A stretch of DNA of 64,000 bases. It comes from Straminergon stramineum. Lineage: Eukaryota > Streptophyta > Bryopsida > Hypnales > Calliergonaceae. A model generated the notes under the pieces. The model was not told where the DNA came from. It made no database searches and saw nothing but the letters and a program-made list of their open reading frames with translations. Made by a program: the position numbers and the translations under genes. This document shows, piece after piece, positions 13,061 to 24,666 of this stretch. Every line of letters starts with the position of its first letter. Position 1 is the first letter of the stretch. The stretch covers positions 9,054,501-9,118,500 of the forward strand of contig OY987269.1 of the NCBI GenBank assembly GCA_963920665.1. The letters run 5' to 3'.

Positions 13061-13590
13061 GCACTAGGCATGGGATCCCTCCTTCTTCCTATTTAATGGT
13101 CTTGGAAGATGGTGTCCCCCCTTTTCATGGAAAGAGGGAAACATTAAATGCTGTCACACCTTGCTTTAGAGTCCTCATATTCATGGAGAGACAAGAATGC
13201 TTTCTCTCACAAATGTTTTCACTGAATGGGCTGTGTTAGGGCACGGATGTAGGGCGGGGACTTCAGGGCGGACAATTCACAAAGGCAGAAGAACTTCAAA
13301 GAGCGCAGTTGAATCACAGACTCCATAGTGTGGACTTGAAGTCAAGGCGCGGACTCCAAGGTGTGGACGTGCTCGTCCAGCATTGGAGGCAGGACTTTGA
13401 AATGCACTTGGGCTTGACATCCTTCAATCCTTCCTTTTTTTGGAGCGGGGTAACCATTAATTATAGCCTGAACAACTTGTTTTGGATTCCGACAAGACAA
13501 TGAAAGCAAGATGCCAAATAAAGAGCTCCACTGACTAAGATTTGGAAGAAACTTCATGGAAGAGCATGTCCCCTTCATTGTGGTAAAAGA
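13021..13590 (+). repeat. Direct repeat copy A, about 570 bp
   Basis: Nearly identical to 16286-16855, at a constant offset of 3265 bases, with a few substitutions. The shared text starts at CGAAACTCCACTATAGAAAT and ends after AGAGCATGTCCCCTTC. It includes GC-motif variants near 13236-13275 and 13340-13370. The short frames inside are conserved only because the DNA is, with no recognisable domain. Confidence 0.9.
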
Positions 13591-13619
13591 TGTTAGCAAA
13601 GCTCTCCCATCCCAACTCT

Positions 13620-15300
13620 ATGCCATTCATTTGTGTTTGGATCATTCTCTCCTATTTTATTGGCTTCATTCCTAAAACTCTCACATTCCAACTCATACTA
13701 ATTTTTTTTCTTTTGGTTGAATCATTCTTTCTTCTATTTTTTTCCTAAAACTCTCCCATCCCAACTCAAAGCCAAATGTTCATTTTTTGGTCCATCATTC
13801 CTTTCCCTATTTTTTTGGATCATTCCTAAAACTCTCCCATCCCAATTCATAGTTTTTCTTTATTTGTTGAATCATCTCCTTTTCTATTTTGTTTTGCTTC
13901 ATTATTTAGCAAGACTCTTTTCTAGTTTTCTTCCAACTCCATGCCGATCTTTATTTGTTGAATCATTCTCTTTCCTATTTCATTTTTGCTTATTTCCTAA
14001 AGTTCTCCCACCCCAATTCAAAGCAATTAATTTTTTGTTCCATCATTATCATTCCGTTTTTTTGTGTGTTTGCTTCATTCCTAAAACTCTTCCATCCCAC
14101 CTCAATGCCATTCTTTTTTTTTTGGCTTCATGAACTCCTTAAACACTTCCATTTCAACTAAATGCCATTTGTTTTTTGTTCCACCATTCCCTTTCCTATT
14201 TTTTTTGGCTTTGGATTCCTAAACACTTCCATGCCATTTTTGGGGGTTGGATTAATTCCCTTTCCTATTTTATTTGCTTGATTAGGAAAGTTGTTCCATC
14301 CCAAGTTATACAAAAACTAAATGGCATTATTATTCCCTTCCTAGTTTTTTTGGGCTTGATTAGCAAAATTGCTCCATTCCAACCCAAGCCCCAAGGCCAT
14401 TGAAATGATTTAATTTTTGTATTCCCTAAACCCTTTCTAATTTTTTTTGGTTTGATTTGCAAGATTATTCTATCCCAACTCAATGCCATTTATTTTTTGG
14501 TATATCATTTACTTCCTAATTTTTTTTGGGCTTCATTTGCAATATTATCCCATGCCATCCCAATGCCCTTTATTTTTTGTATATCATTCCCTCCCTAGTT
14601 TTTTTTGGCTTGATTAGCAAAATTGTTCCATCCCACCTCAATGCACTTTATTTTTTGTATATCATTCACTCCCTATTTTTTTGGGCTTGATTAGCAAAAC
14701 TCTTACATTCCAACTCAAGGCCATTTAGTTTTGTGGTATCCCAACTCAATGATAAATTATTTTTACGGTATCAAATTGAAGTCTTTCCATTCTCTTTGCA
14801 TGTCATATACACAAAATAGGTAAGAAAAAAAATTGAGGTTAAAGGCTATCATATGCATTAGAAAATCAACATTGGCAATTGACACCTTGTATTAAATCTT
14901 TAGGGTCACTCCATCCCAACTCCATTCCAACTCAATGATAAATTTTTTTACAATACATTTCCATTCTCTTCACATGTCATAAAAAAATAGATAATAAAAA
15001 AAATATGAAGTTAAAGGCCATCACATGCATTAGAAAATCAAGAATGACAATGGATACTTTGCATTAAATCTTGAGTAGAAAAATATAACCCATTTGTTTA
15101 TGGTACATGGGCCAAAAGACTCATTAATAAAAAGGAAAATAGTCAAAAAAAAAATTCCTGTCCATTTAGGTCCCAATTTTGTATAAAATAGAATTGTAGG
15201 GCCTTACATCGGATCCTACCCTTGGATTCCCTGTTGGCCTTGAATTCTCTTCCTTGGATTTCTTTCTCCACGTTTTTCTTTGCTAGAATTATATTTTAGC
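13620..15300 (+). repeat. Minisatellite field, left arm part 1
   Basis: Degenerate units of about 50-75 bases repeat the words CATTCC(C/T)TTTCCTATTTTTTT, GGCTTCATTCCTAAAACTCT, CCATCCCAACTCAATGCCATT. The order is preserved while T-runs vary in length. Frames across it (Phe/Pro/Ser/His-rich) are repeat products. The same repeat occurs in reverse orientation at 23684-24545, so the two fields flank the RING and kinase region like inverted arms. Confidence 0.8.
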
Positions 15301-15804
15301 AAAAAAACAAATTCAAGTATTTGTGTTTGGGATTTAGGCCCTTAGGCTCAAACATTCTAACTTGTAACTAAAGTTTTGAATCATACCGAAATTAAATTTA
15401 CGAAAGTTTGGTTGACCCCATCCCTCGTTAGGGGCATTGAATTTCAAAGCACTTACATTTGAAGTCAATGCCATTTTGGGGGGTTGGATAACTTGGAAGG
15501 GAACCATTTCTTAAAAAATAGCTAGAAGGGATGGTTTTTGAATGGAAGCTCAGATCTTCAATTCTTTTGGATTCACGTGAAGGGACTAATATTTGAAAAT
15601 GCTTGGCATAAGGGTTTTTGGAATAATTGATAGAATGAATTTTATTAATGAACCCATATGTTTTATTTCTTCAAATCCATTATTCGTAATAAAGGATTTA
15701 ATTTGAGGCATATTAACTAAAAGAAATTTATTTCGGAAACGAGAAATTACAAGTTACATTTTCTTCTAAATGTAAAGGGATTGTTTGTTTTTGCTCATAT
15801 CTCT

Positions 15805-15893
15805 TTATTGTCTAGCCTTTGTGGCTTGGCCTGTTGTGTATTTTTTTTTATGCAATGGTTCTTTCGATTTGTTTAAAAAAAAAAAAAATTAAA
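15805..15893 (+). mobile_element. Possible 3' end of a truncated LINE
   Basis: CTAGCCTTTGTGGCTTGGCC, a T-run, ATGCAATGGTTCTTTCGATT and a terminal A-run resemble the 3' tails of plant LINE retrotransposons. The stretch also resembles the reverse complement of 49360-49440. No reverse-transcriptase sequence is present, so it would be a severely 5'-truncated copy. Confidence 0.4.
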
Positions 15894-16180
15894 GGGATTC
15901 ATTTTTTTTTATTACTTGGCACAAGGGATTGTTGCTTACTTGAAGGTACAAGTTAAATTGAAGTAAAATGATTGTGAATGCCAATCCATGATTACAAATC
16001 ATTGGTACAAGAAATTGATTTTCACATGAACTTACAAGTTATATTGATTTCAATGCATGAGAAGGGTTCTTTTCTAAAGGTAATTGCTACATCTATTTGT
16101 TATTTAATTCAACCCTAAGCCATTAACTCAAACCCTAAACCCTACATTCTTGAAACCCTTGGCTACAATAATTCAAGAAG

Positions 16181-16855
16181 TTGGAGGGTGGAACTTCACT
16201 GCGCTGGCGCTACTCAGGGTGTGGACGTCATCATAGGGTGTGGACTCCATGGCAGGGACTCCAAGTGAGGGCACAGACTCCAGGGCGAAACTCCACTATA
16301 GAAATGTGGGTGTGCACATGGGGATGCACTAGGCATGGGATCCCTCCTACTTCCTATTTAATGGTCTTGGAAGATGGTGTCCCCCCTTTTCATGGAAAGA
16401 GGGAAACATTAAATGCTGTCACACCTTGCTTTAGAGTCCTCATATTCATGGAGAGACAAGAACACTTTCTCTCACAAATGTTTTCGCTGAATAGGCTATG
16501 TTAGGGCGCAGACGTAGGGCACGGACTCCAGGGCGGACAATTCACAGAGGCAGAAGAACTTCAGAGAGCGCAGTTGAATCACAGATTCCATAGTATGGAC
16601 TTGAAGTCAGGGCGTGGACTCCAAGGCGTGGACGTGCTCGTCCAGTATTGGAGGCAGGACTTTGAAATGCACTTGGGCTTGACATCCTTCAATCCTTCCT
16701 TTTTTTGGAGCGGGGTAACCATTAATTATAGCCTGAACAACTTGTTTTGGATTCCAACAAGACAATGAAAGCAAGATGCCAAATAAAGAGCTCCACTGAC
16801 TAAGATTTGGAAGAAACTTCATGGAAGAGCATGTCCCCTTCGTCGTGGTGGAAAA
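16181..16855 (+). repeat. Direct repeat copy B with GC motifs
   Basis: From 16286 it repeats copy A at 13021-13590. Just before it (16190-16285) are further variants of the GC motif, such as GGGTGTGGACTCCATGGC. No gene follows this copy directly, so it looks like a duplicated promoter-proximal segment separated from any gene by minisatellite DNA. Confidence 0.85.
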
Positions 16856-17089
16856 TGTTTTTCCTTACTTCTTGTAACACTTCAAACTACTTTGAACCAA
16901 CAAATAGTTTAGGGTGTAAAAAAAAGACTCTAAATTCTAAAGTGTTTAGGACACTTTGAGGAAATATTTAGGAAATGTTTTGGAAATGTAGTGTACTAGA
17001 TAAAAGGGTAAAACCGCATTTTGTTTAAAATGAAAGAAATAGTAGGGAGTTAAAAAAAAATTCTAGGCCTTCAATACGTCACTTGAATT

Positions 17090-18750
17090 TTTAATTCCAT
17101 CATTCCCTTTCCTATCTTGAGGGGCTTCATTCCTAAAACTCTTCCATCCCACCTCAATGCCATTAATTTTTTTGAAAATCATTCAATTTTCTTTTTGGCT
17201 TCATGAACTCTTTAAACACTTCCATTTCAACTACTTGCCCTCTGTTTTTTGTTCCACCAGTTTTTTCTTCATTAATTCCTAAAACCCTTTAATTTGAACT
17301 CCAGGCCAATATTTATTCATCCAACTCACTTCCTTTCCTATTTTCTTTTGCATTCCTATTTTTTTTCTTCATTAATTCCTAAAACTCTTTTATTCCAACT
17401 CCATGCCAATATTTATTTGTTGCATCATTTCCTTTTCTATTTTTTTTGCTTTCCATTTTTTTTCCTTCATTTATTCCTAAAACTCTTTTATTCCAACTTT
17501 AAGCAAGCTTTTTTTTGTTCCATCATTCCCTTTCCTATTTTTTTTACTCATTAGTAAAATTCTTCCATCCCAACTCAATAATAAATGTTTTTTATGGTAC
17601 CAAATTGGAATCTTTCCATTCACTTCCCATTTCTCATATGAAAAAATAGGTAATCAAAAATAAGATTTGTTTCATATCTCTTTCACATTTGTTTGCTTTT
17701 ATTAACATTTAAAATGCACTTACATTCTAATGGATTGACATTTCTTTCTCTTCCCTAGTTTTCGTCATTGATTGGAAATGAATCCTACTCCAATTCAATG
17801 ACATTTAATTTCATTCCCTAAATGTTTTTATCTTTAAATCCTATTCCAATTCAATGACATTACATTTCTTCACCTAATTTTTTTTATCATTGAATATTTG
17901 AATCCTATTTCAACTCAATGACATTTCATTTCCTTACCTAAATTTTATCCCCATTGAATCCTAACCCAATTCAATGACATTTCATTTTTTTCACTAACTT
18001 TTTTATTTATTAAATCCTATTCTAACTCAAAGACATTTTACTTCCTTCCCTAATTTAAAGTTTTCAATTTTATTTTATGGTCATTTTTTGGTAACCATTT
18101 TATTGGATATGTACCTATTTCCATCCCAATTTAATGATTCCCATTTACCTTTCCCAATTTTTGGTGCTTCGGATAACAATACACTTCCATGCCATTTTTT
18201 TGGTAGGATTCATTCCCTTTCTGATTTTTTTTGCTTGATTAGCAAAATTGTTTCATCCCAAGTTATACAAGAACTAAATGGCATTATTATTCTCTTCCTA
18301 AATTTTTTCCAACTCAATGCCATTTTCTTTTCATTGATCATTCCCTTCCTAATTTTTTTGTGCTTGATTAGCAAATTGCTCCATCTCAACCCAAGTGCAT
18401 TTAATTTTTGTATTCCCTAAACCCATTCTAATTTTTTGGGGCTTGATTTGCAAGATCATTCTATCCCAACTCAATGCCATTTATTTTTTGGTATATCATT
18501 CTTTCCCTATTTTTTGCTTTTCTCCATCATTCCTTTGCCTATTTCAGTATTTTGCAATTAAATATGTACCTATTACCATCCCATTTTTTTTGGGTTCCAT
18601 CATTCCTTATTTCCTTTGCATTAACGACATTTCAAAAGCGTTTTTTTCCTATTAAATGACATTTGTGATCCTTCTCTAATTTTATTCATTGATTGGAAAT
18701 TGGGAATGAATTTTACTCCATTTCAATGACATTTCATTTCATGGTATAAA
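17090..18750 (+). repeat. Minisatellite field, left arm part 2
   Basis: The field seen at 13620-15300 resumes after direct repeat B, with the same CCATCCCAACTCAATG and TTTCCTATTTTTT words. A sub-variant from about 17740 to 18050 repeats CAATTCAATGACATTTCATT. Nothing here is coding. Confidence 0.78.
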
Positions 18751-18967
18751 TAATTTTAATATGTATGAAGTCGACAAGTTGTTTCAAATGAGTATGTGCA
18801 AAAAATAAACGAAGTCAATTTGGGCAAAACCATTCAAAACAAAATCATATATATTTCATATGCATAGTGTAATATAAAGTAGGAAAGTATATAAGCCTAT
18901 ATAATGCTAGGAAAATAAGTCTTCTAAGAAAATCTAAGCTCACTAGCTAAAACACTCTAAACTATAC

Positions 18968-21265
18968 CTAGTCAATGTTCATTGGACTACTTGCACTACC
19001 ACTTGGTCCAGCCTCATTGTCATGTGTCCCAGCGTGGACAGGAAGGTCTTCATCTGAGCCCAAACGAAGTCTATGAACTGCGAATCGAGTTCTCCTTGTT
19101 GGTCTGTCTTCCTCTAATATAGCCCTCAATATTTGTGATTGTTTGAGGCTCTCAAGACATTGGAGAGTTCCCGGGCTATGCTATTCCAACAAATAGTCCA
19201 TCCCTTCATTTCGAAAGGTTTCTCGCCACTCTGACTCCGATAGTTGTGCAAGTTCAGCAGGGTCTGGCATGCCAATGTCTTCCCCCATCCACATCCCATT
19301 GTCATCAGTAATGCGAACTCCATCAATGCCCCATAACCATCCACGAGGATGAGGTCCAAATTGGAAGTGTTGTCCAGCTTCGTTCCAATGCCCATTGAAG
19401 CATTGGAAGAAGAAATTCCGTCTTCCTTGGCTGAAGTTGTCCTTTAGTGGAACCAAGTGGTGGCACACCTCCACAATTTGAGCCGGATCTCTTTCCCAAC
19501 CCCATTCGGTACAAAGGTTTTGTTTGTCCAACGAATGGATGTTCAATTTCCAGCTCCACACCAAGTTTGTTCTCCACTTTTGAGAATGATCAAGGGCATT
19601 TTCAGCATTGAATTCCCAATGCGGTGGCATGTAGGGAACTAATCCAAAAAACTCATACAAGCACTCATGGAAAGGAGCCTTGCACAATGAACAACGTCGA
19701 CGAATAATCATCAAGCTAATTAGGCAGAATGGGTGGTACAAATGTTCGCACGTGCCTAGGTGCATTCCACCTTCCGGGCCAAATGGATTTAGACAAATGG
19801 GACATGTAGTTCCATCATGCACGAAGGTTGAAGGATTTGGCCACAGCAGTAATGAATTGCCTTGATGGTCGACGGCAGAGCTAATTGCATTCTTGAAATC
19901 CCAAGCATGTTTGGACCAATCGATGGTTGTTGGTCCACCACCAATGTTGATGGTCGCCATTTCATCCATGTTGAAAAGATCATCTACTAGGGCCCACAAT
20001 GTCAAACCAAAAACCCTCTCTTGATTGTGTGCGCCGTAATTGTTGTCAATTTTTTTGAATTCTTCCACCATTTGCCTAGTTCTGTCAACACTAAAGATGC
20101 ATGCCATCTTCCATTGGTAATACTGCTCCATCAACACATGCAATTGATTTTTCAATCTCAAATTGTTTACAAACGCGTCCATCAGTTGGGTGCTTTGGTC
20201 AACTGGTATTGCTGCAACTACATTCGTAGGTAATTCTCCGAAGGACAATGAATCTTCTTGAGTACCCATTGTTGCACCAACTTCTGCATGTTCCAATGGA
20301 ATTTGAGAATTATTTGAAGGCCCTTAAGCTTCCCCTCGTGGATCTTCACCAGCATTGGTCAATGCTGCTGCCTCAAGAGCGTGTCGAAGTACCTCCATCT
20401 CAAGTTGTTGTTGATTGATGATGTTGTCCTTCTCTTTGATTTCTTCCCTCAATTTGTTAACATCATCATACAAAGAATGCAATTCTCCATTCTTGTCATT
20501 CACTTTGGTCAACAAACTCTGAATTCAGTTTGCAGCAGTTGTAACATCGACAATTCCTATTGCTGGTTCGTCAGTAGGTGGCACCTGTTCCTCCACAACA
20601 TTTTCTGGTAAAACCTCATGAGTTGCATGCGCAGCCCTCCTCTTTTTAGCACGTTGTTGTTGTGTTCTATGGTTGACTACAATTAGCACATGAGATCCAT
20701 CGGAGTCGTTGTCCGTAGATGAGTCCGAAGTGTCATAGTTTGGTGGTGTGTGAATCTGTGTAGTTTTTTTCGATAGACTACCTTCCAGGTATCTTTTTAC
20801 CCCCCTTGGAATGAATCCATTCTCTGGGGTAGGAATTTTGACATTTTCCCCCATTGTCTTCAAAGTTGACCAATCCACTCTCTTGTTCAACTTCACCTCT
20901 GCATGGACCCCTCATGCAATGAAAAGATGCACTTCATTGCGTGTGACATTCGGGACATCATACAACACCTGGAACACCTCGATGCATCGGTTCGTGAACT
21001 CATTGTCAAGGCAATGTTTCAAATTTGCCTTGTGGAAGCGTCTATGAAAGTTATGTCGCGCTTCTGGGAAGACCTTGTCAATGTGGCACCACTCGATGTA
21101 ATTGGTGCAGTCATCATAAGTCCATGGGTCAGGCACGTCCTCCCATCCCTTCAATGCAAGCTTGGCAGGGTTACGTAGAACATGCAGTTGCTTACGATGT
21201 TTGGTTCCTACTCGCAATCGGGTCTTGTCTCGTTCCTCCTTGGTCATTCTTGGTGGTGTAGCCAT
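18968..21265 (-). pseudogene. RING-H2 and coiled-coil protein frame, four in-frame stops
   Basis: One minus-strand frame runs 766 codons from the ATG at 21265 to the TAG at 18968. Stops at 20912 (TGA), 20525 (TGA), 20324 (TAA) and 19181 (TAG) interrupt it, with no frameshift. The N-terminal 117 residues are basic and unrecognised. AKKRR near 206-210 could be a nuclear signal. A predicted coiled coil covers about 251-305. A textbook RING-H2 finger spans 488-528 (C-x2-C-x14-C-x-H-x2-H-x2-C-x10-C-x2-C). The C-terminal part is Trp-rich, then acidic/Ser-rich. RING-H2 proteins are usually E3 ubiquitin ligases, so cargo that alters host protein turnover is possible but inferred. All four stops are one C-to-T step from CGA, CAA or CAG. 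Confidence 0.75.
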
Positions 21266-21393
21266 TTTTGCAGAAAAATTCGAAAACCTCCAACGTGGCA
21301 ATCAAGTAGACCCCGCACAACGCTCACAACTAGCTCAACAAAGAAGTGGAAGGTTGAGAGTATGTAGGGCAGGCACAAATAGGGCGGAAACGG

Positions 21394-21403
21394 CTTTATA
21401 TAG
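21394..21403 (-). promoter_or_regulatory. TATA box of the RING gene
   Basis: Reads CTATATAAAG on the minus strand, about 130 bases before the ATG at 21265. It faces away from the plus-strand TATA at 21601, making a divergent promoter whose core is filled with the GC-rich motif. Confidence 0.65.
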
Positions 21404-21419
21404 TTGGAACTAGGGGACA

Positions 21420-21600
21420 CCAAGGCATGGATGCCATCGCTGGGGCGCGGACGCCATCTCCGGGGGCACGGACACCATCGCAGTTGGGGCATGGACAGTT
21501 ATCGGCGACTATAGGGCGTGGACCTGTGGGAGCGGGGCGGGAACGCCACTTGCAGGGGCAGGAACGCTAGGGGACAGGGCGTGGACGTGAGTGGGGGGAC
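21420..21600 (+). repeat. GC motif cluster between divergent TATA boxes
   Basis: Copies include AAGGCATGGATGCCATC, GGGGCGCGGACGCCATC, GGGGCACGGACACCATC, GGGGCATGGACAG, AGGGCGTGGACC, GGGGCGGGAACGCC and CAGGGCGTGGACG. They occupy the roughly 200 bases between two outward-facing TATA boxes. This is the clearest sign that the element-end motif also serves as an upstream promoter element. Confidence 0.75.
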
Positions 21601-21608
21601 TATATAAA
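21601..21608 (+). promoter_or_regulatory. TATA box of the kinase-like gene
   Basis: TATATAAA, about 200 bases before the ATG at 21804, with the GC motif cluster directly upstream. A further inverted motif (GTCCGCGCCCTA) lies at about 21639-21650 in the presumed leader. Confidence 0.65.
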
Positions 21609-21803
21609 GTGAGTCCCCGTCCTCATTTCTTTGCCAAGTCCGCGCCCTATGCCTCACACGCTAGTTCGTCCCCACGGCCTATGTGAGTGAGTTTGGTGGG
21701 TGGTGGACTTGGCCCGCATATGTGACCTGGTTTTTTTGAATTTTTTTTAACTTTCGTGCTTTTGGATAGATACGGAGGCCCATCGTACCAAATTTTTTTC
21801 ATT

Positions 21804-23385
21804 ATGACAAGGGAAGGGAGTGGATCTACGGAAAAACGTCCTATGTTTAAAGATTTCGATGATGTTGGTGAGATGGTAATTCCATCCACGAACACATTGA
21901 TGTCCTCAGGTTCATCAAATCCTTCCTCATCAGGCCAAAAGAAGCGCAAAAAAGCCCAAAATCCCCATATGCCTCCACATGAATTCATAGTTGAAGGGAG
22001 AGCAATAGCTGTGGTGTTCTACACTCGTCGAGGTACAACTATGTTGACCAGGGAGTATGTGGCGCACAACGAAGAAGGATACCACAAACTGACGAGGGAC
22101 CTGCGAAGGGAGCTAGAGTCAAAGTTTGAAGCATCTGAGAAATTCAACAATTTCTCTATTATTGGTTGCACCAAGATTGGCTGGATAAACAAGTGGTTGC
22201 CCTCACAACCAATATAGTGTCAAATTGGTGTTACCACATGGGTAAGAAAGAGGATGGTAGCAATTGGGACATGCAGAACAAAGAGTTGGTTGCAAAATTG
22301 AAAATCATTCAAAATTTTGCTCAACAATTTTCTTCATCGCGTAAGAAAAAGCAAGCACTATGGAAAGCGACAATTGAAGACGCAATAAGGGCTCATTGTG
22401 TGAGTGGAACATTCAAGTGGCTTGAAAGTTCAGTAAAAGTCATCCCCATGCTAGAACAGAGTGCGGTTGGTTCATATGGGACCGTGAGGAAGGTGATGCT
22501 TACAAAACTTGAGAGCATTCCTAGTTGGATATTTTTTGCTGGGAAGAGCTTGAAAACCACAAATGAAAAGGAGAAGCACCAAGGAATCATCAATGAGGTG
22601 GGAGGGTGTCCAGTGATACATCCTCGCATCATTCAAATTGCGTACCTCCACCCTAAAACGATGGAAGGCTATACGCTGTGGTGGAATGGAGGATCTCTAA
22701 TTTCTTTCTTATCCAAATACAATTCGAAAGTGAGCGAATCAGTGGATGTGGATGACATTGAGTGTGAACAAGGTACGGGGTTGACAAAAGAGGAGCTTGC
22801 ATGGATTGCAACTTAACGAAAGAACCGAGTGAACTTGGCACTCTCCTTGCTTGTCATTGTGGGGAAATGCCATGATGCACAGTACATGCACAACGACATA
22901 ACTCCATCCAATGTTTTGCTCCATTTTGATGATTGGAAAGAACACAGGGTGTACATAGGGATATGTGATTGGGGACTTTCTAGTCGAGTTGTAGAGAAGG
23001 AGCCATCAAGGTATGGCTTTCCCAGCATGGAGATTCTGGCGAAGGAGAAGAAGAAGCGAAGGTTTGCAGCCCCTGAATTGTTTTATGTATACAGAGAGTA
23101 GGGTTCAACAAAATTCAATTGAGGCCATGCAGAAAACACATTTGTACTCCATGGCTGTTGATGTACATGCAGCGGGATGGATAGCAGCTACAATTTTGGA
23201 AAGAGGACTTGAACCCCAAATACTTTACAACGAAGAATCCAAAGCCATATCAAAACCTCAGGATCAAATTGGAAAGCCTCGTAAAAGAGGATGTGAGTGA
23301 AAGGGCGTCAGTGCCAGATGTTCTAGACACATTGAAAAACGCCCCCCACTGTTGGACTATGCTAGATTGTTGTTATTGTACATAG
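21804..23385 (+). pseudogene. Protein-kinase-like gene, frameshifted
   Basis: The first frame (ATG 21804) gives a Ser-rich, basic N-terminus with KKRKK, then shifts near 22160-22200. The second frame carries a kinase N-lobe: SYGTV as a glycine-loop remnant, AGK matching the VAIK lysine, then HPRIIQI. After a TAA at 22814 the same frame continues with the catalytic loop HNDITPSNVLL, DWG in place of DFG, and APE. Another shift near 23090 leads to LYSMAVDVHAAGWIA (subdomain IX-like), and a last shift near 23260 reaches a C-terminus ending at 23385. HRD is replaced by HND, but the key Asp and Asn remain, so the ancestor may have been active. Its target is unknown. It is paired divergently with the RING frame. 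Confidence 0.72.
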
Positions 23386-23683
23386 TATTTAGTTGTTTCA
23401 CTTTTTGTAGTTTAGCATATAGTTTAGGCATAGAAGGTAAATCATCCTCATAGAGGACCATGTGTACCTACTTGGAAATTGCCAAACACCTCAAAATATA
23501 TATAAAATCGGATGTATTCTGTACTCAATCTCATAATATATTAATATTCCATTTCATTGTTCTTTCTCATTGCATTTTTATGAGTTCTATGAATTGATGA
23601 TAAAACTTAAATAAAAACAATGAATGCAGTAGTTTGGTATAAAAATACATACACTTTATGTTTTCACTATGCCTATGTTTTAG
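23386..23683. other. 3' flank of the kinase-like gene
   Basis: AT-rich sequence with several possible polyadenylation words (AATATA, AATAAA near 23611). No gene or repeat is recognised before the minisatellite arm begins. Confidence 0.4.
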
Positions 23684-24545
23684 GAGTTCATGAAGCCCCC
23701 TAAAAAAAATGATCCAACAAAAAAAAGAATGACATTGAAGTAGATTGGAAGAATTTTAGGAATGAAGAAAAAAATAAAAGGAAAGGGAATGATGGAACAA
23801 AAAAATAAAAATAATGGCTTTGAGTTTAGATGGAAGAACTTTAGTAAATAAGCAAAAATAAAATAGGGAAGGGAAAGATTGAAGAAATAAAGCAAAACTA
23901 CGAGTTCAAATAAAACTATCTTGCTAATTCATGAACCAAAACAAAATAGAAAATGGAATGTTTCAACAAAGAAGAAAAGAATAACCATGAGTTGGGATGG
24001 GAGAGTTTTAGGAATGAAGCCCAAAAAAAGAGAGAGAATGATCCAACCCCCCCAAAATGGCATAGAGTTGGGATGGGAAGGGCTTTGTTCATTAATGGAA
24101 AAAAATAGGAAAGGAAATGATGGAACAAATACAAAATGGCTTGGGGTTGGGATGGAACAATTTTGTGAGAGAGATAAGTCCACAAAAAGTGAAAAAATAG
24201 TGTGTCAAAATGATTTGAACTAACACCCTCCAAAAATTATCATTCAATTCAGATAGAGTTGGGATACCACAAAAAATAAATGGAATTCACTTGGAATGAA
24301 AGAGTTTTGCTAATGAAGCAAAAAATGAAATGAATGGGAATGATCAACGATAAATAAATGGCCTCGGGTAGAGATGGAACATTTGTGCTAATCACAGAAA
24401 ATAAAATAGGAAAAAAAAATCATTCCACCCTACACAAGTGGCATTGAATTAAAATAGAAGACTTTTGGTAATGATGCCAAAAAAATAGGAAAGGGAATGA
24501 TTCCACCAAAAAAATAAGGGCAATGACTTGGAATGGAAGTGTGCT
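23684..24545 (-). repeat. Minisatellite field, right arm (inverted)
   Basis: Reverse-complement copies of the left-arm unit: GGGATGGGAGAGTTTTAGGAATGAAGCC, AAAAAAATAGGAAAGGGAATGAT, AATGGCATTGAGTTGGGATGG-like words in units of about 65-85 bases. Together with 13620-18750 it brackets the RING and kinase genes. The frames inside are repeat products. Confidence 0.8.
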
Positions 24546-24666
24546 TTAAAAATGAATGTCCAAAAGGGGAGATTGAGTGACCTGAGCTTTTGAAAAGCGT
24601 ACCAATTTATTTTAGAGTGGCCAATTATTTTTAAGGAGTTATATAATCTAACATTAAAAGAAATAT

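Noticed and set aside
13717..14489. Phe/Pro/His-rich frames in the minisatellite field
   Set aside because: They follow the repeat unit, occur on both strands and have no starts, domains or codon bias of genes.
18968..21265. Reading the RING frame as several separate small genes
   Set aside because: All pieces lie in one frame with no gap, and the coiled coil, basic patch and RING follow in order across the stops, so a single interrupted gene is simpler.
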